Shown here piece by piece: positions 31,013 through 42,084 of a stretch of 64,000 nucleotides of DNA; the first letter of the stretch is position 1; every line of letters starts with the position of its first letter. This DNA comes from Perilla frutescens. Taxonomy: Eukaryota > Streptophyta > Magnoliopsida > Lamiales > Lamiaceae. Under the pieces are notes generated by a model. That model was not told the origin of the DNA and ran no database searches. It worked only from the letters and a program-made list of their open reading frames with translations. Position numbers and translations under genes: made by a program. The stretch covers positions 52,131,001 to 52,195,000 of the forward strand of contig BRKX01000007.1 of the NCBI GenBank assembly GCA_026008535.1. The letters are read 5' to 3'.

Positions 31013-31496
31013 TTCCCCTACTCTTGAAAAGAATTTATCCTGGAATTCAAGTCTCCGGGATCAAAGACGAACACGAACTGATCATCGAACTCCTTTTGCA
31101 CAAGCTGCATAAAATACATCTTCATGAACATGAACGAGAACATTCCACTTGTGTTAATCATCCGAAACTCTAGTTCCATAGTTTGCCTTGTCATGGCATT
31201 CACGATCAAATCTGGTGGTACATCAACTTCTAATGGAATTTCTTCAACAACCTGTAAAACAAATGCATAACAAGGAAACGGTTGACAAAAAATGTTAGAA
31301 CTCGGCAGCTCCTCCATGCTAGCTTGTTCGAGCTCTTCAAGATCTTCAACCATTGTCTCACGGATATCATTCTCCTTTTTATAACAAGGTTGTATCTCCA
31401 ACAATTCTTCAACTGCAGCAATGATCTCTATTTCTTCTTCTTCTTCACTCAAAGGTTGATCCGACTCTTCTAGATCAAGCTCTTCAACAACCTTCT
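31013..31496 (-). pseudogene. E1: C-terminal part of a gag-only element protein
   Basis: Minus-strand frame with an acidic stretch (SEEEEEIEIIAAVEELLEI), EELPSSNIF, the FVLQVVEEIPLEVDVPP segment, KEFDDQFVFVFDPGD and LNSRINSFQE, then TAG at the polypurine tract instead of a Gly codon. It is homologous in layout to the tails of D and E2 although its LTR (F) differs. The N-terminal Gag half was displaced by the insertion of E2 at 31497. No PR/RT/INT. Function unknown. Confidence 0.7.
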
Positions 31497-32667
31497 TGAT
31501 ATGACCCAGACAATGAATCCAAGACACAAGAGAAAACGTAGCGGAAGACTTTTAGATCGAAACATTTCAGGTGAATGAAGGATTCAATCCGACAGATAAT
31601 AAGACACAAATAAATGATGAACAAGGAAAATAAGACTCGATTATACGCTAGACACCTAAGATACTTAGAAATATGACTCAACTAAGACAAAACACAATCA
31701 AATAAACAATGGATCGGGCAAATTTGGACAGATTGGTTATACGTGTTAATTAGAACGAATTAAGCATGTATAACTTAGAACTGATTTATGGACGAATTGT
31801 AGGGTGAACTATGGAAGAAATTATGATTGTTGGATGATGGTGATACGTGCGTAATGTAGGGATGAATTTAGATGAATGATGGAGATGTAATTGAAAGGTA
31901 GAAGAAGATTACTAACTCGAACCCCGTCTTGCGGTGAAGACGAAATGCGATTTCTCATAAACTCCAAGTTGGATAGCACTCCCCCCTAAACTCGATGGAA
32001 TAGAAAAGAGCTTGAAATAGGACTTTAGATTTGCTAGGTCTAAAGAACTTGATAAATGGGTGATCAACCAAAGGATCGTGAGACAATTGAGAAATTAATC
32101 TTTTATTTCATGCAACGTCTGAATTATGAATGTCACATGGTGCTCCTATTTATAGGAGTGTATATGGACGAAAATTAGAGTCCTAATACTAGAAGAATTC
32201 GAAATAAACTAGTTCTAATCTATCTAGGATTGTTACCTTATCCAAAATCTGGTTTTAAGGTAAGAATCAAAAGTTACCAAAAATAAAGATAACAAAAATC
32301 TAACTAGATAAAGATAAATCCTAACTAACTTTGGGCTTGAACAACTCGCTAATTTTTGGACTTGGGCCTCAAATTAATGTGTTGGACTATTATTGGATGA
32401 ATCCACACGTTATCTTCAACGTCAACCTAGTCAGTATGCCCATACCGACTGTCTTCATGCAATCTGGTCAGTATGCCCATACCGACTGTCTTCATGCCTT
32501 CATTATTCAACTCTTCAAGTATGATATCCCATGGTGTGATTTTGATCATCATGTATTGTTCTTCAAATCTTGATTTCCAATCTTTGATGGCCCTCATTCT
32601 AACAATCTTCGGACTTTTGAATGATAGCTTCGGATTTAATTCTTCAAGGCTTTTCAGGATCATATCA
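31497..32667 (-). repeat. 3' LTR of E2 (G' family, 1171 bp)
   Basis: Minus strand, TGATATGATCCTGAAAAG...GGGTCATATCA. TATAAATA-type box in the CTCCTATTTATAGGAG palindrome (about 32140). Two copies of the GTCGGTATGGGCATACTGAC palindrome (about 32430-32490). The U3 start encodes an alternative tail (ELNPKLSFKSPKIVRMRAIK). Confidence 0.88.
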
Positions 32668-33829
32668 TTCCCCAACTCTTGAAAAGAATTCGTCCTCGAA
32701 TTCAAATCTTCGGGGTCAAGGACTACCATGAATGGATCATCAAACTCCTTTGTGTGCACAACTAAATCATATGGAACATTCTCAACAACCTGTAAAATAA
32801 AAACATCAAAAGTACAGGGTTGATCAAAAATGTTAGAACTCGGTAGCTCCTCCATGACTGCTTCTTTGAGTTCTTTGTGCTCCATAGTCTTTACTCCATT
32901 AATGTTAATCTCCTCTTGAAAACATGGCTACATTTCCAATAGCTCTTCAACTGTTTTGAACTCCTTAGCTTCGAACAGCTCTTTAATGATTCCGACCTCG
33001 TCTACGGCGGTAACAACCTTCATTTCTTCTTTCTCAACTTCTCCAACGTCTTCACAAGTAGCAACATTTATCAATTCATCAAGAAATGATTCAACTGAAA
33101 TTGTTACCTCGAAAGTAGAATCTTATTTGATGGCAACGATCTCAGATGGTAACTCAACGTGGATCTCATCTTAAATGTCGTTGGCTTGGTTCGACATATC
33201 CATGACCAGCTGGACTGGTGATGCAGGCCGTGTAGGTGGTACATAGGTATGTAGAAATTCCTCGAATGACTCAGGTTCACTCCAACAAAATGGGGCTGAT
33301 TGGCGATGAGCTGTAGGTGACAACTCTACATTTGACTCTACTTGAACGACTTCATTTTGCAGACTCTCCAACCACTTCTCTATCTCAATGGCATATTGCA
33401 CCATGTCTTTCAACTTGTCGAAGTGATACAATGCTATCTTTTCTCGAATTTCCCTTCGTAGACCAGCTAGGAATCTATCCATGGTATCTTCTAGATACTC
33501 CTCTATATCAGCTCGTCTCATGGCTTCAATCATTTTGTTGTAGTAGGCATTTACACTTCGATCTCTTTGCCTAAGCTTGTATAGCTTCTCCTCCAAATCC
33601 CATTGGTAGTGGTCTAGAATGAAGCGTTTCCGCATCAAATCTTTCAACTCACGCCATGTGTCGATAGGTGGAAGGTGATCTCAGTGGCATTGATCTTGCT
33701 GGAATTCCCACCATGTTGCTGGTACACTTCTGGATCATATAGACCCTCAAACTCTGGGATGGTTATCTTGTTACGGTGTAGACCATCGGCATCTCTAAAT
33801 CGATTCGGGCGGACTTGGACTGGATTCAT
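32668..33829 (-). pseudogene. E2 gag-tail protein
   Basis: Probable start at 33829 (MNPVQVRPNRFRD). Gag capsid-type beginning (KITIPEFEGLYDPEVY), then a deletion/frameshift. A 158-codon open piece follows (33171-33647: MRKRFILDHYQWDLEEKLYKL, YYNKMIEAMRRADIEE, DKLKDMVQYAIEIEKWLESL), a Gag region that D has lost. After frame breaks comes the tail (32427-32885): EELPSSNIFDQP, FDVFILQVVENVP, KEFDDPFMVVLDPEDLNSR, then into the LTR. It has no zinc knuckle, protease or pol. Clearly decayed, but the tail stayed open through the LTR junction. Confidence 0.75.
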
Positions 33830-34099
33830 CTTAATGGTGTAGGTAAACCTCCTGACTGGTGTATGTGCATGGGTGTATGGACTATGTTGTGTATAAGGTG
33901 AACCGGGTGTATATGGGTGTGATGAAGAATTTCGAATCCTAAAGTGTGTATGGATCAAAAATTTGGTAGATGAGGATGGAAGATTATGATTAGATATGGA
34001 TGAGGATGGAAAGATCTTGATTAGATGTGGATTAGGATGGAAGAAATCTAAACAAGATAGGAAAGATCTAACAGATAAGATTGAATGATTTTGGATAAG
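33830..34099 (-). other. E2 leader, part 1
   Basis: CA-rich leader upstream of E2 gag (TACACC-type repeats, 33850-33930) like the leaders of A and A-rev. It ends at TSD ATAAG (34095-34099) created by B3 and continues at 41790. The open frame over it (proline/tyrosine repeats) is low-complexity, not a gene. Confidence 0.6.
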
Positions 34100-35322
34100 T
34101 GATGAGGACATCCATAGCAATGAGGAACTCAATGAAGAGCTTCAATTCAAAGGACCCGTCACAAGGCTACGAGCTAAGAAGTTGCAAGATTATTTGGAAG
34201 CTACAATGCGCAAGAAGCTCGAAGAAGAAGACGGTGTGCAAGGAAGCTTGAAGATGATGACCTTGTTGACATTGGAAGATGGAGATCAAGACATGGAGAA
34301 CACAACATGAAGATGTGCACGTGTTCATATGGACGTGTGCATGAGCTCAAGATGAAGAAGAATCGGCCGTGTGTGAAGAAGACCAATTTTCGGTCCTTTT
34401 GATTTTATCTAGTAGTTATTTTATTCTAGACTATAGTATTTATTTTATTTAATTAGACTATAGTCTAGATCAGTTTTTATTTAATTAAATAGGTGCAATT
34501 TTCGGTTATTTAGAGTCAAAGTTTGACTAGGATTTTAGATAAGGCAAGATCTACAAGTTCTACCTTAAATATAATTCTAGTTTAGGAAACTTCCTAGTCT
34601 AGTTCTAGTTTGATTTGGGCATGAGATTTTCGGCCCTTATAGCTTTAATTTTCGGTCCTCCTATGCTTATAAATAGGGGATCCATGTTACTTTGATACTT
34701 TAGACTATATTTGATTATTAAGCCTTTGCTTTCAATATCGTCTCTCCCCTTTTAATCTTTTGTGAGTTTAGATAATTAAATTCATACTCTTAGATTTAGC
34801 ACCTCTAAGTTTTACAGAGGGAATTCGTCGTCCACGTTTGAGGGATCACTGGAGACTCGCTATCCGAAGAGCAACTTAAAGAATTTGGCCTTGTGTACGT
34901 TCGAGATTCAAGGTAACTTTCGCGTTGTGATTCACAACTACAATACACCATCTGTGGCAGCCAACCGACGTCAACCACCTCCAACACCGCCGTCCAAGTT
35001 CAGCTACCGATCGTGTCCAATTCATCATCATCCCGTTCAATCCGTAAGTCCAACACAACTCTATCATATCCTATCTACTCAAGCCCTTCGTCAACCATAT
35101 CTCACGTCCAAATCACCTTCATAATTCTCGTCCAATCCATCGTCCAAAACAACCCTCATCCTTTGGATATTGTGTTATTTTGTGTGTCATAAGTCTAGGT
35201 ATTTTATTTAGTTTTAGTCGTCTAGTTTCTTCCGCATATTTTCCTTTGATTATTTGAGTCGTAGAAGACACAAAACTTACGTGTGTCGATGTGTGTTCGT
35301 TCCTAGAGTCCGGGTCATATCA
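34100..35322 (+). repeat. 5' LTR of B3 (1223 bp)
   Basis: TGATGAGGACATCC...GGGTCATATCA. TATAAATA at 34668-34675 with a following GGGGATCC. Tail-coding frame in the first ~210 bp. Confidence 0.93.
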
Positions 35323-36128
35323 TAAAAGTGGTATCAAAGCCACGTCGGCTTTGGTTCGTTTTTTGTGTCTTTATTTTATTTTATGTTTGATCGAGTTGTA
35401 ATTTATTTCCGTATTGTTCATTGTTATAAAAAAAAACCTAACGATAAAAAAAAAAAGCGATTGTTGTTTAAAAAAAAAAAGAATCGGACAAAAAAAAAAG
35501 ATCCGAAATTAAAAAAAAAAGAAAAAAGAAAATTTATTGTTTCCTTTTAGTTCAATTCATTGTTTTGGTAGTTTCCTTCTAGATTGATTTTATTTTTGGA
35601 ACTTTCCATACAAGTTCTATTTTCTTTTTGGTAACTTCCTTAAGAGTCCTATTTTATTTTTGGTTCATTCCTTCTAGAGTCTAGGCTAATTAAGGTATTT
35701 AGATTGTGTCACATAGATTGATACATATCCAAATCCCCTACTTACCTTATCTCTTTCTTCTTTCTTTATCTCTTCTACTTCTTTCCTTACTACCCTACCA
35801 TTCGGCCACCCCATCCCTATACCCAACTACAATCGGCCACCCCCATACCTACACATACTTAATCTGTATCTCATCTACACATACCAAATTCATCCTTGTT
35901 CCTAGCATAGTGATTTCATTCCTTTCCCAAAACCATGACACTTATTCTCCTAGTTCAAGAACCGATTCTTAGCTAGTTCCATCACTTCAAATACACATTC
36001 CACACACATCACCATACACTTTGAGTGCAAACACGAGTAGAAAAATCAAGAGTGAAAACAAAAGAGTGAACGTGAGATTGTGAGGTCCTACCTTGTTTTC
36101 TTTTACGTTTGTTCGTTTTGTAGGTACC
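35323..36128 (+). other. 5' leader of B3 with PBS hairpin
   Basis: PBS TGGTATCAAAGCC (35329-35341). A 7-bp stem CAAAGCC (35335-35341) with GGCTTTG (35347-35353) overlaps it. Then A tracts (35428-35530), pyrimidine-rich leader and ...TTCGTTTTGTAG just before the gag ATG (36129). The preceding GTGAGGTCC to TTTTGTAG resembles an intron, but no evidence shows splicing. Confidence 0.7.
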
Positions 36129-37498
36129 ATGAAGAAAAGAAACTGCACCGAGTCATCCTCTATACCTCCAGTCGACCCCCAGTCGACCCTACCTCCTTTA
36201 GACCCGTCCAAGGACCCTTCCAAAGCACCCATGGAGTCTTCCTCGGATCCACCCGCACCGTGGGATCCCAAGTATCACTTTGAAGCGCTGTCCAAACACG
36301 TTCCAAGACAACACCAAGCTCTATCCGACAAGATAGACGATTTAGTGCACGCTCTTGAACGCACTAAAATAACGCCCATTTTTTCTCCACCCATTCGAGG
36401 AAATCAGCGCCTTGAGCGTCACAACGAGCCAGAAGAGGAGTACTTTGATGAGAATACAGATGCCAGAGATGATACTCCAGATCGTGGGCGCCGCCAATGG
36501 CGTAGGAACCACAATGATGACCATGGAGAAGACCGAATGCTCAACAACATCAAAATGAGCATCCCGGAGTTTGAAGGCCTTCCCGATACCGATATCTATC
36601 TTGATTGGGAACGTAAGGTAAAGAAGATTTTTGCATGCTATGATTTCACAGAAGCCAAAAAGGTGCAATTAGCATGTTTGGAGTTTAAAGGCTACGCAGC
36701 CAATTGGTGGGAGATGCAGCAAGAAAGAAGACGAAGGAACAGAAATCCGCCCATCGACAATTGAAAGGAGATGAAAGGTTGCGTGGACGCTTCATTCCAG
36801 TCCACTATGAAAGAGAGCTTGAGAAGAAGCTCAACCGGATCAAGCAAGGCACCCGTTCGATTGAAGAATATCACAAGGAGCTTGAAACCGCCCTAAATCG
36901 AGTCGGAAAAGAGGAGACCTTAAATGCTACCATCATTCGGTACATTGAAGGTATGAATCCTGACATTGCCTGTGAAGTAGAACTCAAGGAGTTCACCAGC
37001 ATAGAGAGAATGGTGCAGTATGCATCGATCGTGGAAAAGCAGTTGCGAGAAGGCCGCCGTCAATCCAGTCAGACTTCAGCCCCTACTGGACAACCTTGGA
37101 GTAAAGGTACACCTTCCACATCACCTTCTACTCCTTCTTTTGATTCCACACGACCCCGAGGTCAATCCGGTCCTCCGGAACGCCGTTTCCACCGTTCTAC
37201 ACCGCAAGCAAGTCGTAGACCTGAGTCTACGCCCAGGCCGCCATTCCAACGGCCCAATCAGCCTAATCCAGCGCCAAATTCAGCCCCAAGTCGAGCCCGT
37301 GACATCCAGTGTCATAAATGCCAAGGTTGGGGCCATTTTCAGAACCAGTGTCCAAACCGGCGTGTTCTGTTCCTCAACGAACAGAATGGACTTGAATCAA
37401 CCAGTGAAGACGAAGAAAATCCTTAGGCCGCCGCCCCTGAAGCCGTTGAAGTCCCTAAAGTCGACGAGAAAGATTAGGAAGTTGAGCTACCTCATGTC
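36129..37498 (+). pseudogene. gag of B3
   Basis: ATG 36129 (MKKRNCTESSSIPPVDP). Proline/serine-rich N-terminus, ALSDKIDDLVHALERTK helix, acidic YFDENTDARDD, capsid motifs SIPEFEGLPDTDIYLDWERK, CLEFKGYAANWWEMQQERRRR. The frame breaks at about 36762 (Trp to TGA plus a 4-base loss) and continues in another frame: GRFIPVHYERELEKKLNRIK, NPDIACEVELKEF, QYASIVEKQLREG and CCHC knuckle CHKCQGWGHFQNQC (about 37310-37350). A stop follows near 37424 and another near 37475. The role in an intact relative is particle assembly and RNA packaging. Confidence 0.88.
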
Positions 37499-38431
37499 AG
37501 CTTAGTGTCTATTCGCAGTCTGAACATCAGTCGCGAAGAAGAAGAACAATCGCAACGAGAGAACATCTTCTACACTCGAGTTGCCATCAAAGATCAGACT
37601 TGTGCGATGATCATTGACAGTGGGAGTGTAATCAACGCAATCAGCCATTATGCCGTTGATAAACTCGCCCTTACCACAGCAAAGCATCTGAAGCCATACA
37701 AGTTGCAGTGGCTTACCGATCGAGGTTCCATTCGAGTGACAGGTTAGGTACACATTTCTTTTACTAAAGGTCGATATTCTGATATTGTTCTTTGTGATGT
37801 TATTCCTATGGAAGCAGTCCACATACTTTTAGGAAGACCGTGGCAGTTTAACAGAAAAGTGGTTCACGATGGTCTAGCCGACACCTATTCGATTACTAGG
37901 GATGGCCGAACCACTATGCTCAAGCCACTCACTCCTAAAGCCGTTGCAGAGGATCAAGAAAGGATGCAAGAGAGATTTAAGCAAGAACGGGCAAAACAGG
38001 CCACAGCCGCAGCCTGAATCGATTCGGTCGCCACTTCTCAGCCGAGTTCTATACCAAGTTCGACCAATGCAGCCCCTAAGGTGCCTCCCAATGAGTCCTT
38101 AGCTCATGGAAAGGCATCCGGATCATCCCCAAACAAAGAGAAGAATCGATCCCTGTTCATCTCAGTTAAAGGCGTAGAGAAAGCACTAAAAGCAGGTTTA
38201 CCTTTCGTTCTTTTATCTTATAAGGACAGTGCTACTAATGGTGTTTCTTTGCCTTGTGATGTGCAGCCCCTGATGGAGGAGTTCACAGACGTGTTCCCGG
38301 AAGAGATTCTAAGTGGATTATCACCAGTTCGTGGGATCGAGCACCAGATCGACTTCGTACCCGGCGCGGTCTTGCCTAATAGACCGGCGTACCGCACTTC
38401 ACCTGAAGAGACGAAAGAGATCGACCGCTAA
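37499..38431 (+). pseudogene. protease and PR-RT linker of B3
   Basis: Same frame as the second part of gag. RSLNISREEEEQ linker, retropepsin site MIIDSGSVINAISHYAV (about 37607-37655, Asp intact), LQWLTDRGSIRVTG then TAG, IPMEAVHILLGRPWQFNR, a charged linker with TGA (about 38015), SLFISVKGVEKALKAG, FTDVFPEEILSGL and TAA at the RT entrance (38429-38431). Inactive because of the stops. Confidence 0.87.
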
Positions 38432-39733
38432 GTGAAGGAATTGCTAGAGAAGAAGCAAATCCTAGAGTCGATGAGCCCTTGTGCAGTCCTAGTCATCCTA
38501 GTGCCAAAGAAGAACAACGAATGGAGGATGTCCATGGATTGCCGCGCCATCAACAAAATAACAGTTAAGTACAGATTTCCTATCCCTAGACTTGATGATA
38601 TGCTAGATGAAATAAGTGGTTCTAATTTGTTTTCTAAGATAGATTTGAGATCTGGTTATTTTCAAGTTAGAATACATGAAGGGGATGAATGGAAAACTGC
38701 GTTTAAAACAAAGTATGGTTTATATGAGTGGTTAGTTATGCCTTTTGGTCTCACTAATGCACCGAGCACATTTATGAGGTTAGTGAATCATGTTTTGCGT
38801 GATGTGATTGGTAAATTTGTGGTTGTATACTTTGATGATATCCTGATTTACAGTCACAGTGCACAGGCGCACCTAGAACACCTTAGGCGTGTATTTTGCT
38901 TATTGTGTGATGCTAAGTTGTATGGAAACTTGTCTAAGTGTTTGTTTTGCATGGATGAAGTCATGTTTTTAGGCTTTGTCGTTAGTTCACGAGGTATTGA
39001 GGTAGACTGTTCCAAAATCAAAGAGATTGAGGAATGGCCAACCCCGAAAAATGCCTCTGAGGTTCGATCATTCCATGGTCTAGCTGGGTTTTACCATCAT
39101 TTTGTACGGGATTTCTCCAGTATAGCCGCCCTTCTTACTGAGTTAAGTAAGAAGGATCCGAAATTTGTGTGGGGTAAACAACAAGAGCATGCTTTTAATA
39201 CTTTGAAATCTTTGTTATGTTCTACTCCTGTTTTATGTTTACCTGATTTTTCTAAGACTTTTGAGATCGAGTGTGATGCCTCCGGGATAGGTATTGGCGT
39301 TGTTTTGATGCAGGAAAAACGTCCCGTAGCTTACTTTAGTGAGAAACTCAATGGCGTCAGTTTGCGTTATTCGACGTACGATAAAGAGCTATACGCTTTG
39401 AAGCGTGCATTGGATACATGGCAGCATTACTTGTGGCCCAAAGAGTTCATCATCCACACGGATCATGAAAGCTTGAAGCACTTGAAAGGGAAAAACAATC
39501 TGAACAAGAGACATGCGAGATGGGTCGAGTTCATCGAGTCTTTCCCGTATGTTATCAAGTACAAAAAAGGCGAGGATAATGTTGTCGCCGATGCTCTATC
39601 AAGAAGGTACACTCTTTTGAACTTAATGCATGCTAAGATGCTTAGTTTCGAGTCCATTAAGTCTTTATATGTTGAGGACGTCTACTTCAGCCCCATTTAT
39701 GCTTCTTGTAGTTCGAAACCTAGGTCTTTTTGA
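38432..39733 (+). CDS. RT-RNase H of B3 (open segment, 433 codons)
   Basis: Longest RT-RH segment in B3. RT motifs: LVPKKNNEWRMSMDCRAIN, RFPIPRLDDMLDE, FSKIDLRSGYFQVR, MPFGLTNAPSTFMRL, YFDDILIYS (catalytic Asp pair). Then FLGFVVSSRGIEVD and SFHGLAGFYHHFV. RNase H: FEIECDASGIGIGVVLMQ, YDKELYALKRALDTW, HTDHESLKHL, DNVVADALSRR. Here the SRR at the RNaseH-INT junction is intact, unlike in A' and A-rev. It ends by frameshift at 39733 in the pre-integrase linker. Domain order is standard for Ty3/gypsy. Confidence 0.9.
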   Translation: MKELLEKKQILESMSPCAVLVILVPKKNNEWRMSMDCRAINKITVKYRFPIPRLDDMLDEISGSNLFSKIDLRSGYFQVRIHEGDEWKTAFKTKYGLYEWLVMPFGLTNAPSTFMRLVNHVLRDVIGKFVVVYFDDILIYSHSAQAHLEHLRRVFCLLCDAKLYGNLSKCLFCMDEVMFLGFVVSSRGIEVDCSKIKEIEEWPTPKNASEVRSFHGLAGFYHHFVRDFSSIAALLTELSKKDPKFVWGKQQEHAFNTLKSLLCSTPVLCLPDFSKTFEIECDASGIGIGVVLMQEKRPVAYFSEKLNGVSLRYSTYDKELYALKRALDTWQHYLWPKEFIIHTDHESLKHLKGKNNLNKRHARWVEFIESFPYVIKYKKGEDNVVADALSRRYTLLNLMHAKMLSFESIKSLYVEDVYFSPIYASCSSKPRSF

Positions 39734-40782
39734 TGGATATTATGTGCATGATGGTTTTCTGTTCAAAGAGTCGAAGTTATGCATCACTACTTGTTCTATG
39801 CGTGAGCTATTAGTGTTAGAATCACATGCGGGGGGTTTAATGGGTCACTTTTATGCATAAGACATTGAACTTGCTGCATGAACACTTCTTTTGGCCGCAT
39901 ATGCGTAAGGATGTAGAGAATGTGTGTACTAAGTTATTGTTTTCTACTGCATGTCATCCACAAACCGATGGTCAAACTGAGGTTGCGAATCGCACTTTAG
40001 GAGCTTTACTTAGGTCTCTAGTTAAGAATAACTTGAAGTCATGGGAAGAATGTCTACCATATGCTGAATTTGCTTATAATCGTGTTGTGCATTCTTCTAC
40101 TAACATGTCTCCTTTTGAGGTAGTTTATGGATTTAATCTACTAACTCCTACTAATTTGTTACCTTTACCCGTTGAGCATCTAACGAGTGTTAAATGTATG
40201 AAGAGAGCTGATTTCATTCAAGAGATGCATGAGAAGATACATGCCCAGATTGAGCACCAAGGATCACCAATTGCCGCCGCACGCAACACGAGGCGCAAGC
40301 GTGTGATATTCCAGCCCGGTGATCGTGTTTGGGTTCATTTAAGTCCTGGCCGATTCCCGAACTTGAGGAAGTCGAAGTTGTCACCTTGTGGAGATGATCC
40401 CTTCACTGTTCTAAGCCGTGTTAATGACAATGCATACCGCATTGATCTACCTGGTGAGTATAAGTGTTCTTCTACGTTTAGTGTTGCTGATTTGTCTCAT
40501 TTTCTTGCAGATGAATTCGACCATGATGAGGATCCAAATTCGAGGATGAATTCATTTCAGCAGGGGGGGAATGATGAGGACATACATAGCAATGAGGAAC
40601 TCAATGAAGAGCTTCAATTCAAAGGACCCGTCACAAGGCTACGAGCTAAGAAGTTGCAAGATTATTTGCAAGCTACAATGCGCAAGAAGCTCGAAGAAGA
40701 AGACGGTGTGCAAGGAAGCTTGAAGATGATGACCTTGTTGACATTGGAAGATGAAGATCAATACATGGAAAACACAACATGA
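39734..40782 (+). pseudogene. Integrase remnant and LTR-encoded tail of B3
   Basis: Zinc-finger beginning (HDGFLFKESKLC, ELLVLESHAGGLMGHF) in one frame, then a shift. From 39853 HEHFFWPHMRKDVENVC is joined directly to TKLLFSTACHPQTDGQTEVANRTL. Missing between them are the last CXXC and the first two catalytic Asp motifs, about 340 bp present in C1 (48258-48598). The rest is open for 309 codons: GDRVWVHLSPGRFPNLRK, DPNSRMNSFQQGGND, and a 211-bp extension into the 3' LTR (GPVTRLRAKKLQDYLQ). Catalytically dead integrase. Confidence 0.9.
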
Positions 40783-41784
40783 AGATGTGCACGTGTGCAT
40801 ATGGACGTGTGCATGAGCTCGAGATGAAGAAGAATCGGCCATGTGTGAAGAAGACTAATTTTCGGTCCTTTTGATTTTATCTAGTAGTTATTTTATTTTA
40901 GACTATAGTATTTATTTTATTTAATTAGACTATAGTCTAGATCAGTTTTTATTTAATTAAATAGGTGCAATTTTCGGTTATTTAGAGTCAAAGTTTGACT
41001 AGGATTTTAGATAAGACAAGATCTACAAGTTCTACCTTAAATAGAATTCTAGTTTATGAAACTTCCTAGTCTAGTTCTAGTTTGATTTGGGCATGAGATT
41101 TTCGGCCCTTATAGCTTTAATTTTCGGTCCTCCTATGCTTATAAATAGGGGATCCATGTTACTTTGATACTTTAGACTATATTTGATTATTAAGCCTTTG
41201 CTTTCAATATCGTCTCTCCCCTTTTAATCTTTTGTGAGTTTAGATAATTAAATTCATACTCTTAGATTTAGCACCTCTAAGTTTTACAGAGGGAATTCGT
41301 CATCCACGTTCGAGGGATCGCCGGAGACTCGCTATCCGAAGAGCAACTTAAAGAATTTGGCCTTGTGTACGTTCGAGATTCAAGGTAACTTTCGGGTTGT
41401 ATTAATACACCATCCGCCGCCGCCAACCGACGTCAACCACCTCCAACACCGCCGTCCAAGTTCAGCCACCGATTGTGTCCAATTCATCATCATCCCGTTC
41501 AATCCGTAAGTCCAATACAACTCTATCATATCCTATCTACTCAAGCCCTTCGTCAACAATATCTCACGTCCAAATCACCTTCATAATTCTCGTCCAATCC
41601 ATCATCCAAAACAGCCCTCATCCTTTGGATATTGTGTTATTTTGTGTGTCATAAGTCTAGGTATTTTATTTAGTTTTAGTCGTCTAGTTTCTTCCGCATA
41701 TTTTCCTTTGATTGTTTGAGTCGTAGAAGACACAAAACTTACGTGTGTCGACGTGTGTTCCTTCCTAGAGTCCGGGTCATATCA
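40572..41784 (+). repeat. 3' LTR of B3 (1213 bp)
   Basis: Preceded by the polypurine tract AGGGGGGGAA and followed by TSD ATAAG. A 10-bp deletion near 41400 relative to the 5' LTR. Confidence 0.93.
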
Positions 41785-41789
41785 ATAAG

Positions 41790-42084
41790 TTTGACCAATG
41801 TGAACACAATCTAAGAATCCCTAAAAAGATGGAAACAAATCTAAAAACAAGGAATTAAAATTGAAAACAAGTAGAACAATCTGATTTTCATTTTTTTGAT
41901 TTTATTTTTTTTTCATTTTTTTTTTGCCGAATACTCTTTCTTCTTGTTTTTTTTTCAATGAATAGAAATCAGATTACAAGACTCGAAACAAAATGAAAAT
42001 TAAATGACACGTATTTGACACGTAGATGACACGTCAGATTGAACCACGACCAGCAAAGCTGACGTGGCTCTGATGCCAAATTTA
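41790..42084 (-). other. E2 leader, part 2, with PBS
   Basis: Continuation of the E2 leader after B3: T-rich tracts (41885-41955) and PBS region with minus-strand TGGCATCAGAGCC and stem CAGAGC/GCTTTG (one G-U pair). Adjoins the 5' LTR at 42085. Confidence 0.65.

Larger units (their letters stand above)
34100..41784 (+). mobile_element. B3: complete family-B Ty3/gypsy element
   Basis: 7685 bp with LTRs 34100-35322 and 40572-41784 and perfect TSD ATAAG (34095-34099 and 41785-41789). Order: PBS, leader, gag-PR, RT-RNaseH, INT remnant, polypurine tract. Clean insertion into E2. LTRs differ by roughly 2% plus a 10-bp indel. Gag and pol carry several stops and two or more frameshifts, and about 340 bp of the integrase core are deleted, so it cannot be autonomous today. 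Confidence 0.93.

Noticed and set aside
33644..34132. Proline/tyrosine/threonine-rich frame like a cell-wall extensin
   Set aside because: CA-rich leader of E2 read as codons; the same low-complexity TACACC repeats occur in A', A-in and A-rev leaders.
35960..36128. Intron in the B3 leader (GTGAGGTCC ... TTTTGTAG just before gag)
   Set aside because: The motif is suggestive and recurs in other leaders, but there is no branch-point or transcript evidence, so it is not annotated as spliced.
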